A DNA stretch of 50,263 nt from Candidatus Contendibacter sp. (GCA_008933795.1 WBUJ01000010.1:1-50263); one strand, 5' to 3'; counted from the first letter of the stretch, positions 36,733 to 45,188 are shown. Translations and numbers: made by a program. The notes: generated by a model from the letters alone, not told the origin.

Positions 36733-37793
36733 CCGGTCGTTCCCAAGGGCAGTAACAGCGTAAAAACAGTCTCGCCAGGCCGGCTGGCGCATTCGATCAG
36801 GCCACCATGCTGGGCGATGATGTTCTGAGCGATGGACAGGCCCAGCCCGGTGCCATCGGGCCGACCGCTGATCATTGGATAGAAGATCTGTTCCTGCTGC
36901 GCGGGCGGAATGCCGGGACCGTCATCCACGATGTCCAGTCGCGCCACCAGCTTATGGCGCTTCGCGCCGATGGTGTACTGGCGCTGCACCCGGGTCCGCA
37001 GGGCGATGACGCCCCGCCCGCGTTCGCCCAGGGCCTGCGCGGCGTTGCGCACCACGTTGAGCACGGCCTGGATCAACCGGTCGGCATCGCCCCACAGCGG
37101 CGGAATGCTGGGATCGTAGTCGCGCTCGATGCGGACGCCGGGGCAAGCCTCGGCCTCCACCAGCCCGCAAACTCGCTCCAGGATTTCGTGGATGCTCACC
37201 TCGTCGTAGGCGCGGGGTTGATTCGGCCCCAGCATCCGGTCCACCAGATTGCGCAGCCGGTCGGCCTCGCCGATGATGATGCCGGTGTATTCGCGCAGCG
37301 CCGGGTCCGGCAGTTCCCGCTCCAGCAGTTGCGCCGCCCCGCGCAGGCCACCCAGCGGATTCTTGATTTCGTGCGCCAGATTGCGCACCAGCGCCCGGGT
37401 GGTGTGATGCTGGGCCAGAATGTGCTCCTCGCGGCTGATCCGCAGTCGCCAATCCACTTGGCGCAGTTCCAGCAACAGCTCGGTGGGCGGATCGCGCTCC
37501 AGGAGGGGCGCGGCGGTGCAGTCCACGGTCACGACCCGCTCCAGGGGAAAGGTCAGTTGCAGTTCCCGCTCGATATAGGGATGACCGCTCTCCAGACAGT
37601 GCCGCAGTCCGGCGATGAACGGCTCGGCGCCGACGATCAGTTCCGGCAGCGCCAGTTTGTGGGCCTTGCGAAAACTCAGTTCGAACAGCGTTTCCGCCGC
37701 CGGATTCATAAACAGCAACCGCAAGCGCCGGTCCAGCACCAGTACGGCGATGCTCAGGCTTTCCACCACCCGGCGTTGGTAATTTCTCAGCAC
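36729..37793 (-). CDS. glnL: Nitrogen regulator II NtrB (sensor histidine kinase/phosphatase)
   Basis: 354 residues with no membrane segment: a PAS domain (SLSIAVLVLDRRLRLLFMNP), HisKA motif RNLAHEIKNPLGGLRGAA with His141, and HATPase boxes NVVRNAAQAL, DDGPGIPP and GTGLGLSIAQNI. NtrB phosphorylates NtrC under nitrogen limitation and dephosphorylates it when bound to PII. The start is a GTG at 37793 with GAGG six bases before it. An NtrC box lies about 140 bases upstream. Confidence 0.95.
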   Translation of the reverse strand: MLRNYQRRVVESLSIAVLVLDRRLRLLFMNPAAETLFELSFRKAHKLALPELIVGAEPFIAGLRHCLESGHPYIERELQLTFPLERVVTVDCTAAPLLERDPPTELLLELRQVDWRLRISREEHILAQHHTTRALVRNLAHEIKNPLGGLRGAAQLLERELPDPALREYTGIIIGEADRLRNLVDRMLGPNQPRAYDEVSIHEILERVCGLVEAEACPGVRIERDYDPSIPPLWGDADRLIQAVLNVVRNAAQALGERGRGVIALRTRVQRQYTIGAKRHKLVARLDIVDDGPGIPPAQQEQIFYPMISGRPDGTGLGLSIAQNIIAQHGGLIECASRPGETVFTLLLPLGTTG

Positions 37794-37931
37794 GGTCGCC
37801 TCGTTCTCCGCTTGTCACCCACGATACGGCAAAAACCAAGCCAATCCAGCGAACCGCCCCCATGATGATGCGCTATCGGCGCATCGCGCCGAGCCAGGCA
37901 CGGTCGGCATGGGCCCGCATCGTTCGCATTA

Positions 37932-37948
37932 TGCACCATAATAGTGCA
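37932..37948. promoter_or_regulatory. NtrC binding site upstream of glnL
   Basis: TGCACCATAATAGTGCA fits the NtrC consensus GCACY-N5-RGTGC exactly and is a perfect dyad apart from its centre. It lies between the glnA terminator and glnL, as in enterobacteria, where NtrC represses the glnL promoter from such a site. A 7-bp hairpin (37867-37885, GATGCGC/GCGCATC) follows in the glnL leader. Confidence 0.75.
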
Positions 37949-37960
37949 ACGCATCTCCCA

Positions 37961-37987
37961 ACAAAAACGCCCCCTAAACGGGGGCGT
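37961..37987 (-). terminator. Rho-independent terminator of glnA
   Basis: ACGCCCCC (37967-37974) and GGGGGCGT (37980-37987) make a perfect 8-bp stem around five bases. On the minus strand it is followed by TTTTTGTTG. It starts 51 bases after the glnA stop and separates glnA from glnL-glnG. Confidence 0.85.
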
Positions 37988-38037
37988 CGTTGCGATCAGG
38001 CACGAGCGACGCGTGGTTCGGGGCCGCGTCGCAACCC

Positions 38038-39453
38038 TTACAGACTGTAATACAGATCGAACTCGACCGGGTGCGTGGTCATGCGCAGCCGGGTTACTTC
38101 TTCGTTCTTCAGCGCGATGTAGGCGTCGATCAGATCGTTGGTGAACACGCCGCCCCTGGTGAGAAACTCGCGGTCGGCGTCCAACTCGGCCAGCGCCTCG
38201 TCGAAGTAGAAACAGACCTTGGGAATCTGCTTCTCCTCTTCCGCCGGCAGATCGTAAAGATCCTTGTCCATGGGATCGCCAGGGTGGATCTTGTTCTGAA
38301 TACCGTCCAGGCCCGCCATCATCATCGCGGCGAACGCCAGATACGGATTGGCGGTCGAATCGGGGAAACGCACCTCGATGCGGCGGCCCTTCGGGCTGCT
38401 GACATACGGGATGCGGATCGACGCCGAACGGTTGCGGGCCGAGTAGGCCAGCATCACCGGCGCTTCGAAGTGGGGCACCAGTCGCTTGTAACTGTTGGTC
38501 GAAGCGTTGGTGAAGGCGTTCAGGGCCTTAGCGTGCTTGATGATGCCGCCGATGTAGTACAGCGCGATTTCGGACAGGCCCGCATACTGGTCGCCGGCGA
38601 ACAGGTTGACCCCATCCTTGGCCAGCGACTGGTGGACGTGCATCCCGCTGCCGTTGTCGCCGACCAGCGGCTTGGGCATGAAGGTGGCCGTCTTGCCGTA
38701 GCTCTGGGCGACGTTCTGGACCACGTACTTCAGTACCTGCACCTCGTCGGCCTTGCGCACCAGGGTATCGAAGCCGACGCCGATTTCGCACTGGCCGGCG
38801 GTGGCGACTTCGTGGTGATGGACTTCCACCCTCAAACCCGCCTGCTCCAGGGCCAGGCACATGGCCGAGCGGATGTCGTGCAGCGAATCCACCGGCGGCA
38901 CCGGGAAATAACCGCCCTTGACGCCGGGCCGGTGGCCGAAGTTGCCGCCCTCGTAGGCGCGCTCCGAGTTCCAGCCGGCCTCGGAGGAGTCGATCTTGTA
39001 GAAGCAACCGCTGATGTCGGCGCCCCAGCGAATATCGTCGAAGATAAAGAATTCGTTTTCCGGGCCGAAGTAGGCGGTGTCGGCGACGCCGGTGGATTTC
39101 AGATACGCCTCGGCGCGGCGGGCCAGCGAACGCGGGTCGCGTTCGTAACCCTGCATGGTGTTGGGTTCGATCACGTCGCAGGTCAGGATCAGGGTCGGCT
39201 CTTCGAAGAAGGGATCGACAAAGGCGGTCACCGGATCGGGCATCAGAATCATGTCCGACTCCTGGATGCCCTTCCAGCCGGCGATGGACGAGCCGTCGAA
39301 CATTTTGCCGTCCTCGAACACATCCTCGTCCACGGCGCTGACGGGCACGGTGACGTGCTGCTCCTTGCCGCGGGTATCGGTAAAGCGATAGTCCACGAAC
39401 TTGATGCCCTTTTCCTCGATCAGCTTCATCACATCGGCAGCATTCATTGTCAT
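38038..39453 (-). CDS. glnA: Glutamine synthetase type I GlnA
   Basis: 471 residues, the length of class I-beta enzymes. It contains [17 protein letters not shown], the ATP-site run [18 protein letters not shown] (HVH metal ligands), the [11 protein letters not shown] loop and the adenylylation site LYDLPAEE with Tyr400. It makes glutamine from glutamate, ammonia and ATP and forms a dodecamer. Start at the ATG at 39453 with GAGGA close by; an ATG two codons later is also possible. Upstream are a sigma-54 promoter and two NtrC sites; a terminator follows. Confidence 0.97.
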   Translation of the reverse strand: MTMNAADVMKLIEEKGIKFVDYRFTDTRGKEQHVTVPVSAVDEDVFEDGKMFDGSSIAGWKGIQESDMILMPDPVTAFVDPFFEEPTLILTCDVIEPNTMQGYERDPRSLARRAEAYLKSTGVADTAYFGPENEFFIFDDIRWGADISGCFYKIDSSEAGWNSERAYEGGNFGHRPGVKGGYFPVPPVDSLHDIRSAMCLALEQAGLRVEVHHHEVATAGQCEIGVGFDTLVRKADEVQVLKYVVQNVAQSYGKTATFMPKPLVGDNGSGMHVHQSLAKDGVNLFAGDQYAGLSEIALYYIGGIIKHAKALNAFTNASTNSYKRLVPHFEAPVMLAYSARNRSASIRIPYVSSPKGRRIEVRFPDSTANPYLAFAAMMMAGLDGIQNKIHPGDPMDKDLYDLPAEEEKQIPKVCFYFDEALAELDADREFLTRGGVFTNDLIDAYIALKNEEVTRLRMTTHPVEFDLYYSL

Positions 39454-39536
39454 TGATTCCTCGGGTTTGAAAAGACTCGGTCGTGATTGAGAACGTCGGT
39501 GATGGGGTTGCCTCGTTCCATGGTCCGCCGCGATTT

Positions 39537-39552
39537 AGCAGGAACCATGCCA
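39537..39552 (-). promoter_or_regulatory. Sigma-54 promoter of glnA
   Basis: On the minus strand the sequence is TGGCATGGTTCCTGCT, matching TGGCACGRNNNTTGCW at all but two fixed positions, with GG and GC correctly spaced for -24/-12. The start of transcription would be near 39526, leaving a leader of about 73 bases before glnA. Confidence 0.75.
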
Positions 39553-39615
39553 CGGGAATTTTTTCCAGCCATGACCGTCCATTGGGCGTGCGCTGAAACG
39601 CGCGGGCGGCTCGCG

Positions 39616-39634
39616 TTGCCCGAACATGGGGCAA
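39616..39634. promoter_or_regulatory. Promoter-proximal NtrC-like site of glnA
   Basis: TTGCCCGAACATGGGGCAA is a dyad with TTGCCC/GGGCAA arms. Against the 19-base NtrC form TTGCACC-N5-GGTGCAA it differs at three positions. Its centre, 39625, is about -99 from the predicted glnA start. Confidence 0.5.
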
Positions 39635-39646
39635 TCCTGTCAACGA

Positions 39647-39665
39647 TTGCACCATTCAGGGGCGC
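39647..39665. promoter_or_regulatory. Promoter-distal NtrC-like site of glnA
   Basis: TTGCACCATTCAGGGGCGC has a perfect left half (TTGCACC) and a right half GGGGC one base from GGTGC. Its centre, 39656, is about -130 and 31 bp from the proximal site, so both lie on one face of the helix. Confidence 0.55.
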
Positions 39666-39748
39666 GACGCAAAGCCATCCAGCAGGTCACTCCAGCCGGG
39701 CGAACGGCTTATACTCCCATCGTCACCCAACCACCAGCGGAGAACGGC

Positions 39749-39949
39749 ATGAAATTTGAGTTCGCGGTTCAGAACATCAAGTGCGGCGGCTGCGCCAGCG
39801 CGATTCAAACGGGCTTGCGCCAAGACGCCCGGGTTTTGAAGGTGGCGGTGGATGTGCCTACCGGCCGGGTAACGGTGGAAACCGAAGGGGATCGCCGGGC
39901 GGAACTGAGCGCAGCGCTGAAAGCGCTGGGCTATCCCGAACGGACATGA
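39749..39949 (+). CDS. Heavy-metal-associated (HMA) domain protein, CopZ-like
   Basis: 66 residues forming one ferredoxin-like HMA domain. The metal site is VQNIKCGGCASAI (CxxC at Cys12 and Cys15), followed by VAVDVPTGRVTVE and LSAALKALGYPE. Such proteins carry Cu(I) or a similar soft metal in the cytoplasm. Gly-Gly between the two cysteines differs from the usual MxCxxC (no Met before the first Cys), so copper specificity is uncertain. GGAG six bases before the ATG supports the start. No transporter ATPase is adjacent. Confidence 0.88.
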   Translation: MKFEFAVQNIKCGGCASAIQTGLRQDARVLKVAVDVPTGRVTVETEGDRRAELSAALKALGYPERT

Positions 39950-39978
39950 GCGGAACACGTCCGCGGGGGTTGACGGGC

Positions 39979-40010
39979 AAAGGCGGAGCCGGGCAAGCCT
40001 CGGCCCCGCC
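39979..40010 (-). terminator. Terminator-like hairpin after ompW
   Basis: On the minus strand GGCGGGGCCG pairs with CGGCTCCGCC (one G-U pair) around a short loop and is followed by TTT. It lies 15 bases after the ompW stop and faces the end of the HMA gene. Confidence 0.5.
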
Positions 40011-40025
40011 GCCCCCGCAAGCGGC

Positions 40026-40652
40026 TTAGAAGCGGGTGCCGATGTTGAGGCCGACGACCCAGGGATCGATGGTGACAGTGCCGACACCGACCCCGTCCAG
40101 CTTGAGCTTGGTGTCGATGTCCATATACATGACGGTGGCGTTCAGGAACCAGTTAGGCGCCATGTCGATATCGACGCCCATCTCGCCGGCCAGACCCCAG
40201 GACGAATCCAGGCTCACGTCGGTGCCGGACAGAGCGCCGGTTCCATCCTCATTGAAAAAGAAAGTGTAATTCAGACCGACGCCCACATAGGGGTGGACGG
40301 TGCCGGTCGGTATGAAGTGATACTGCAGGAAGAGCGTCGGCGGCAACTGATAGGTCTCGGCGACCTTGCCCGCGCCCGTGAGTTCAACGTCGTGCTTGAA
40401 CGGCAGGGCCAGGATCAGTTCGACACCGATATTCGGGTTCACCATATAGGTGAAGTTGAAACCCAGACTGTAGCCGCTGTCCACGTCCAGATCGACGCCC
40501 GGCGCGAGACTGAGGTTATCGGACTTGGGGAATACACCCCACGCTCCGACCCGTCCAATCCAGTTGCCCGCTTCATAAGCCTGAGCGGTTCCCGCCAGCA
40601 AACCAGCGGCCAGAGCGGCGGCCAGGGTAGTTTTCGCGATTTTCGTGGACAT
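40026..40652 (-). CDS. ompW: OmpW-family outer-membrane protein
   Basis: 208 residues with a Sec signal peptide (TTLAAALAAGLLAGTAQA) and a mature start YEAGNWIGRVGAWGVFP, the OmpW pattern of an eight-stranded barrel. Other family pieces are LGFNFTYMVNPNIGVELI, PPTLFLQYHFIPTG and VGLNIGTRF with the C-terminal Phe used for barrel insertion. OmpW forms a narrow hydrophobic channel and is often stress- or oxygen-regulated. GAGGA lies eight bases before the ATG. The 131 bases upstream hold a candidate promoter with dyads. Confidence 0.92.
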   Translation of the reverse strand: MSTKIAKTTLAAALAAGLLAGTAQAYEAGNWIGRVGAWGVFPKSDNLSLAPGVDLDVDSGYSLGFNFTYMVNPNIGVELILALPFKHDVELTGAGKVAETYQLPPTLFLQYHFIPTGTVHPYVGVGLNYTFFFNEDGTGALSGTDVSLDSSWGLAGEMGVDIDMAPNWFLNATVMYMDIDTKLKLDGVGVGTVTIDPWVVGLNIGTRF

Positions 40653-40709
40653 CGTCAGATTCCTCGGTCATTTCTCTCGTGGGTTAAAAAATCGAAAGCG
40701 GTATTCACG

Positions 40710-40746
40710 CACAACTATTGTGTACTATCCACAACAAGATAGTCAA
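40710..40746 (-). promoter_or_regulatory. Candidate ompW promoter overlapped by two dyads
   Basis: On the minus strand TTGACT (40746-40741) is a strong -35; CACAAT (40722-40717) at 18 bases is a possible -10. ACTATC/GATAGT (40724-40743) and CACAA-CTA-TTGTG (40710-40722) are perfect inverted repeats covering the two hexamers, consistent with repressor sites. Confidence 0.45.
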
Positions 40747-40783
40747 AAACAACGTGATGTATCAATAATGTCATTAGGGGGCG

Positions 40784-42649
40784 TTAGTCCTCTTCCAACG
40801 GCGGCAACACCTGAACGACCTCCTCGAAGGTGGTCAGTCCGGCGGCGATCTGCAAGGCGGCGCTCACCCGCAACAGACGCATGCCCTGCCCGCACGCGCG
40901 GCGGCGAAGTTCGTCCGAATCCATGTTGGGCCGAAGCAGCCGGCGCAGTTCCGGCGTCACGGTCAACAGTTCATACAGGCCGACGCGGCCGAGATAGCCG
41001 GTGTTGCGGCACTCCGGACAACCGCGCGGCGCCCGGACGGTCGCCGGTTTCGGCAACGGCCAGGGTCGAATCAACGCTTCCCACAAGGTCGGTTCCAATT
41101 CCCCCTCGCCCTTGCAGTGCGGGCACAGGGTGCGCACCAGCCGTTGCGCCATCACTCCGATGAGGACGTTTTGAATCAGGTAGTGGGGCACGCCGAGATC
41201 GAGCAGCCGGGTCACCGCCGAGGCGGCGTCGTTGGTGTGCAAGGTGGAAAGCACCAAATGTCCAGTCAGCGCCGCCTGCACCGCCATCTGCGCGGCCTCC
41301 AGATCGCGAATCTCGCCGACCATGATGATGTCGGGGTCCTGTCGCAGCAAGGTGCGGATGCCCTGGGCGAAGGTCAGATCAATCGCGGGCTGGATCTGCA
41401 TCTGATTGAGTTCCGGCGCCACCATTTCGATGGGGTCCTCGACCGTGCAGACGTTGACCTCGGGATTCGCCAGATGCTTGAGCGTGGTGTACAGCGTGGT
41501 GGTCTTGCCGGAACCGGTTGGACCGGTGACCAGCACGATGCCGTGCGGCCGGGCGATCATCGCCCGCCAGGCTGCTTCCTCGGCTGGCGCGAAGCCCAGT
41601 TGGCCGAAATTCTTGGTGACCGTGTCCGGGTCGAAAATGCGCAGCACGCACTTTTCGCCGAAGGCGGTGGGCATGGTGGACAGCCGCATTTCGATTTCCC
41701 GGCCGGCCGGGGTGCGGATCTTGATCCGACCATCCTGTGGCCGGCGCTTCTCGGCCACGTCCATCCGCCCCAGGATCTTGATGCGGCTGGTGACCGCGTT
41801 CATCACCGCCGGCGGCAACTGATAAATCGCGCGCAAGACGCCATCGATGCGAAAACGGATGTTGCCCTGCTCGCGGCGCGGTTCCAGATGGATGTCGCTG
41901 GCGCGCTGGGAAAAGGCGTATTGCAGCAGCCAGTCCACGATCTGCACGATCGGCCGTTCGTCGGCGCTCAGTTCGCCACGCCGGCCCAGTTCCAACAACT
42001 GTTCGAAGTTGAGGATGCCCGAGGCCGGCTCCAACGCGCCGCGCAGCGCGCCGCGCACCGAGCGCGACACGCCGTAAAACTCCAACTGATAGCGGTTGAT
42101 GTCCAGCGGACTGGCGATGACCCGTTCGATGTCCTTGCGCAGGGTTTGCCGCAACACCTCGCGCCACTCGGTAAGATAAGGCTCGGTGGTGGCGAACACC
42201 ACCCGATGTTCGTCCGTCGCAACGGGCAGAATGTGGTAGCGGGCGGCGTATTCGTAGGAGACGAACGGCAACAACCGCTCGACCGCAGCAATGTCGAGCT
42301 TGAGCGGATCGATACGCAGGTACGGCAATCCCACCTTGCCGGCCAGCCATTCGGTCAGCGGTTCCAGACTCAACGCCAGATGCGGCGGTTGCATCTGGCG
42401 CAACTGCTTGTTGGCGATCACCACCAGGGGATGCAATTCGCCGCGTTCCGCCCGGGCCTCCGCGCCGACCCGTTCGAGATCGGCCTTGGCCACCAAGCCG
42501 TCGGCGGCCAGTTCATCCAACACCTCCTTCAAGGTCAGGCGGTGTTCGGGCAGGCGCGGCCGCTGGGACGGCTGGGACGGCGCAGAACGGGGTTCGGCGC
42601 TGGGCGGGTCGAGGGGCGCCGCCGGCATGACGCGCGCGGGTTGGTTCAC
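40784..42649 (-). CDS. GspE/PilB-family secretion ATPase
   Basis: About 621 residues. An N-terminal MshEN/T2SS-E domain (LTLKEVLDELAADGLV, VGLPYLRIDPLKLD) precedes the ATPase core with Walker A GPTGSGKT (376-383), the Asp box (ASDIHLEPR), Walker B RQDPDIIMVGEIRD, the His box GHLVLSTLHTND and a four-cysteine zinc motif (CPHC and CPEC). These hexamers power type II secretion or type IV pilus assembly. The GTG at 42649 overlaps the uvrD stop by four bases and has GGAGG four bases upstream; an ATG at 42628 is the alternative. No pilus or secretion genes lie nearby. Confidence 0.9.
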   Translation of the reverse strand: MNQPARVMPAAPLDPPSAEPRSAPSQPSQRPRLPEHRLTLKEVLDELAADGLVAKADLERVGAEARAERGELHPLVVIANKQLRQMQPPHLALSLEPLTEWLAGKVGLPYLRIDPLKLDIAAVERLLPFVSYEYAARYHILPVATDEHRVVFATTEPYLTEWREVLRQTLRKDIERVIASPLDINRYQLEFYGVSRSVRGALRGALEPASGILNFEQLLELGRRGELSADERPIVQIVDWLLQYAFSQRASDIHLEPRREQGNIRFRIDGVLRAIYQLPPAVMNAVTSRIKILGRMDVAEKRRPQDGRIKIRTPAGREIEMRLSTMPTAFGEKCVLRIFDPDTVTKNFGQLGFAPAEEAAWRAMIARPHGIVLVTGPTGSGKTTTLYTTLKHLANPEVNVCTVEDPIEMVAPELNQMQIQPAIDLTFAQGIRTLLRQDPDIIMVGEIRDLEAAQMAVQAALTGHLVLSTLHTNDAASAVTRLLDLGVPHYLIQNVLIGVMAQRLVRTLCPHCKGEGELEPTLWEALIRPWPLPKPATVRAPRGCPECRNTGYLGRVGLYELLTVTPELRRLLRPNMDSDELRRRACGQGMRLLRVSAALQIAAGLTTFEEVVQVLPPLEED

Positions 42650-44835
42650 AAAACCTCCAGTTTGGCGTAGGCCACCACCAGCCACTTGGCGCCGCCAGCC
42701 GTCGGGAAATTTACCTTGGCCCGGGCGTGGTAGCCCGCGCCTTCGACCTCCAGCACCACGCCCTCGCCGAACTGGGGATGGCGCACCCGCTGTCGGGGTT
42801 GCAGGCCCACGGGTGCGCCGGGCGCGGCAGCGACCGGCGGAGCCGGGAGCGGGGTTTTGCCCCGTCGTTTCGGTTGGGCGCGCACGTCGTGGGTCAGTTC
42901 GGCGGGGATTTCGCGGACGAAGCGCGAGGGTGACGGATAGTTTTCCCGGCCGTACCAGTTGCGCCGCTCGGCGTGGCACAGATACAACTGTCGTTGGGCG
43001 CGGGTGACGCCGACGTAGGCCAGCCGCCGTTCTTCCTCCAACTGGCGCGCTTCCGCCGTCGAACGGCTGTGCGGGAACAGCCCCTCCTCCAGCCCCACCA
43101 GGAACACCAGCGGAAATTCCAACCCCTTGGCCATGTGCAGGGTCATCAACTGCACGCTGTCCTCGCCGGCAGCGCCCTGCCCCTGACCGGATTCCAGCGC
43201 GGCGTGAGCGAGAAAGGCGTTCAGCCAGTCCGGTTCGTCCGGGTCCACGCCGACCACCACCGGATCGGCGTGGGTGATGAAATCGCCGCTGGCGTTGACC
43301 AGTTCCTCCAGGTTTTCCACCCGCATCTCGCCCTTGTCATCCCTGGCCTGCTCGTACATCGCCCGCAGGCCGCTGCGGGTGATGACCTGCTCCACCCGTT
43401 CCGGCAGCGGTTGACCGTGGCTGTCGCGGTCCAGCGCCTCGATCAGGTTCAGGAAGCCACGCACCGCGTTGGCGGCCCGGCCGCTCAGTCCGCCGCTCGC
43501 CAACAGGCCCAGCGCGGCCTGCCACAGCGAACCACCTCGACTGCGCGCCGCTTCGCGCAGCAGGTCCACGGTGCGCTCGCCGATAGCCCGAGGCGGGGTG
43601 TTGACCACTCGCTCGAACGACGGATCGTCGTCGCGATGGGCGACCAGCCGCAGATAGGCCAGAGCATCCTTGATTTCGGCCCGCTCGAAGAAGCGCAGGC
43701 CGCCGTAAATCCGGTAGGGCAACGCCGCCGCGATCAGGGTTTCCTCGAACACCCGCGACTGGGCGTTGGAGCGGTAGAGAATCGCGGCGTCGCGGCGTTG
43801 GCCCCCCTGCTCCACCCACTGGCGGACGCGTTCGACCACGAACCGCGCCTCGTCCACTTCGTTGAAGGCGTCGTAAATCTGGATCGGCTCGCCGTCGCCA
43901 TCGGCGGTCCACAGATTCTTGCCCAGCCGGCCGGCGTTGTGGGCGATGAGCGCATTCGCGGCCTTGAGGATGTTGTGAGTGGAGCGGTAGTTCTGCTCCA
44001 GGCGGATGGTTTGCGCGCCGGGGAAATCGTCGGCGAAGCGTTGGAGGTTTTCGACCTTGGAGCCCCGCCAGCCGTACACGCACTGGTCGTCGTCGCCGAC
44101 GATGAACACGTCGCCCCGGCCGCCGCTCAGTAGCCGCACCCATTGGTACTGGATGGTGTTGGTGTCCTGGAATTCGTCCACCAACACATGCTGGAACCGC
44201 TCGCGGTAATGGGCCTGCAGGTCCGGGTGGTCGCGCCACAGTTCGTAGGCGCGCAGCAGCAGTTCGCCGAAGTCCACCAGCCCGCCGCGCTCGCATTCCT
44301 GTTGATAGAGCGTGTAGATCTGCCGATACTGGCGCTGGACCGGCTTGCCGTCGTCGGCCAGATCGGCAGGGCGCTGGATTTCGTCCTTGCAGCGGTTGAT
44401 GAAGCCGGCAACCTGGGGCGGCGGCCATTTTTTCTCATCCAGATTCAGCCCGCGCAGCACCCTTTTGAGCAACCGGGTTTGATCGTCGCTGTCGAGAATC
44501 TGGAAGGCGCGCGGCAGGCGCGCTTCTTGCCAGTGCTGGCGCAACAGGCGGTGGGCGATGCCGTGAAAGGTGCCGATCCACAGCCCGCCGATGGGCTGAT
44601 CCAGCATCTTTTCCACCCGGCCCCGCATCTCGGCGGCGGCCTTGTTGGTGAAGGTCACCGCCAGGATCGACCAAGGCGAAGCGTTCTCCACCGTCAGCAG
44701 CCAAGCGATGCGTCGAGTCAGCACCCGGGTCTTGCCGCTGCCAGCCCCGGCCAACACCCGCAGGGGTCCCAGCGGCGCGGTCACCGCCGCGCGCTGGGCT
44801 GCGTTGAGATCGTCGAGAATCCAGGAAACGTCCAT
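42646..44835 (-). CDS. uvrD: DNA helicase II UvrD
   Basis: 729 residues of the UvrD/Rep SF1A family. It begins MDVSWILDDLNAAQRAAV as UvrD does, with Walker A LAGAGSGKTRVLTRR (GSGKT at 32-36), FQDTNTIQYQWVRLL (motif II), GDDDQCVYGWRG (motif III) and VTLHMAKG-like QLMTLHMAKGLEF and AYVGVTRAQ. The C-terminus (VRHPQFGEGVVLEVEG) is the Tudor-like fold that contacts RNA polymerase. It unwinds DNA in nucleotide-excision and mismatch repair. No purine-rich ribosome site is seen; a perfect hairpin lies five bases upstream of the ATG. Confidence 0.95.
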   Translation of the reverse strand: MDVSWILDDLNAAQRAAVTAPLGPLRVLAGAGSGKTRVLTRRIAWLLTVENASPWSILAVTFTNKAAAEMRGRVEKMLDQPIGGLWIGTFHGIAHRLLRQHWQEARLPRAFQILDSDDQTRLLKRVLRGLNLDEKKWPPPQVAGFINRCKDEIQRPADLADDGKPVQRQYRQIYTLYQQECERGGLVDFGELLLRAYELWRDHPDLQAHYRERFQHVLVDEFQDTNTIQYQWVRLLSGGRGDVFIVGDDDQCVYGWRGSKVENLQRFADDFPGAQTIRLEQNYRSTHNILKAANALIAHNAGRLGKNLWTADGDGEPIQIYDAFNEVDEARFVVERVRQWVEQGGQRRDAAILYRSNAQSRVFEETLIAAALPYRIYGGLRFFERAEIKDALAYLRLVAHRDDDPSFERVVNTPPRAIGERTVDLLREAARSRGGSLWQAALGLLASGGLSGRAANAVRGFLNLIEALDRDSHGQPLPERVEQVITRSGLRAMYEQARDDKGEMRVENLEELVNASGDFITHADPVVVGVDPDEPDWLNAFLAHAALESGQGQGAAGEDSVQLMTLHMAKGLEFPLVFLVGLEEGLFPHSRSTAEARQLEEERRLAYVGVTRAQRQLYLCHAERRNWYGRENYPSPSRFVREIPAELTHDVRAQPKRRGKTPLPAPPVAAAPGAPVGLQPRQRVRHPQFGEGVVLEVEGAGYHARAKVNFPTAGGAKWLVVAYAKLEVL

Positions 44836-44840
44836 GGCCG

Positions 44841-44859
44841 GCGATTCTAGCAGAATCGC
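44841..44859. promoter_or_regulatory. Perfect hairpin/dyad directly before uvrD
   Basis: GCGATTCT-AGC-AGAATCGC has 8-base perfect arms around three bases and ends five bases from the uvrD ATG, where a ribosome site would sit. It is not a LexA box of the CTGT-N8-ACAG type. Confidence 0.45.
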
Positions 44860-44930
44860 TCGGGGCGGGCGGCGACCGGGAGCGGCGGGCGCTACAATAC
44901 CGCGCCGCCGCTCGCCCCGGAGATCACCGC

Positions 44931-45188
44931 ATGACCCGCCAGAAGCTCCCCATCGGCATTCAGACCTTCGCCAAGCTGCGCGAGGACGACTGCCTGAACA
45001 ACATCACGGTGGACGCGCGCTATTCGGCGATTTGCGGCTACACCGAAGCAGATGTCGATACGGTGTTTGCCCGCGAGTTGGCGGGCCTGGACCGTGCGCG
45101 CATCCGCGAATGGTACAACGGCTACAACTGGACCGGAGAGGCGGTCTACAACCCCTTCGATCTGCTGCTGTTCAAGAGACGCCAGTGA
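44931..45188 (+). pseudogene. Remnant of an AAA-ATPase-like/DUF1703 (PD-(D/E)XK) protein
   Basis: The 85-residue frame joins two separate parts of a much longer family (usually about 500 residues). The start RQKLPIGIQTFAKLREDD is the N-terminus; NNITVDARYSAICGYTEADV and LDRARIREWYNGYNW plus YNPFDLLL are from the middle. The Walker A region between them is missing and the nuclease C-terminus is gone. It therefore carries an internal deletion fused in frame and a truncation. Intact members often occur in many copies per genome and behave like mobile or toxin-related genes. Inserted between uvrD and exbB. Confidence 0.72.

Noticed and set aside
38528..39655. 375-codon frame overlapping glnA on its own strand and the upstream region
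   Set aside because: It is an out-of-frame reading of glnA; the part upstream of glnA is better explained by promoter and NtrC sites.
40747..40775. FNR-like half site TTGAT upstream of ompW
   Set aside because: Only the left half matches; the right half (CACGT) is far from ATCAA.
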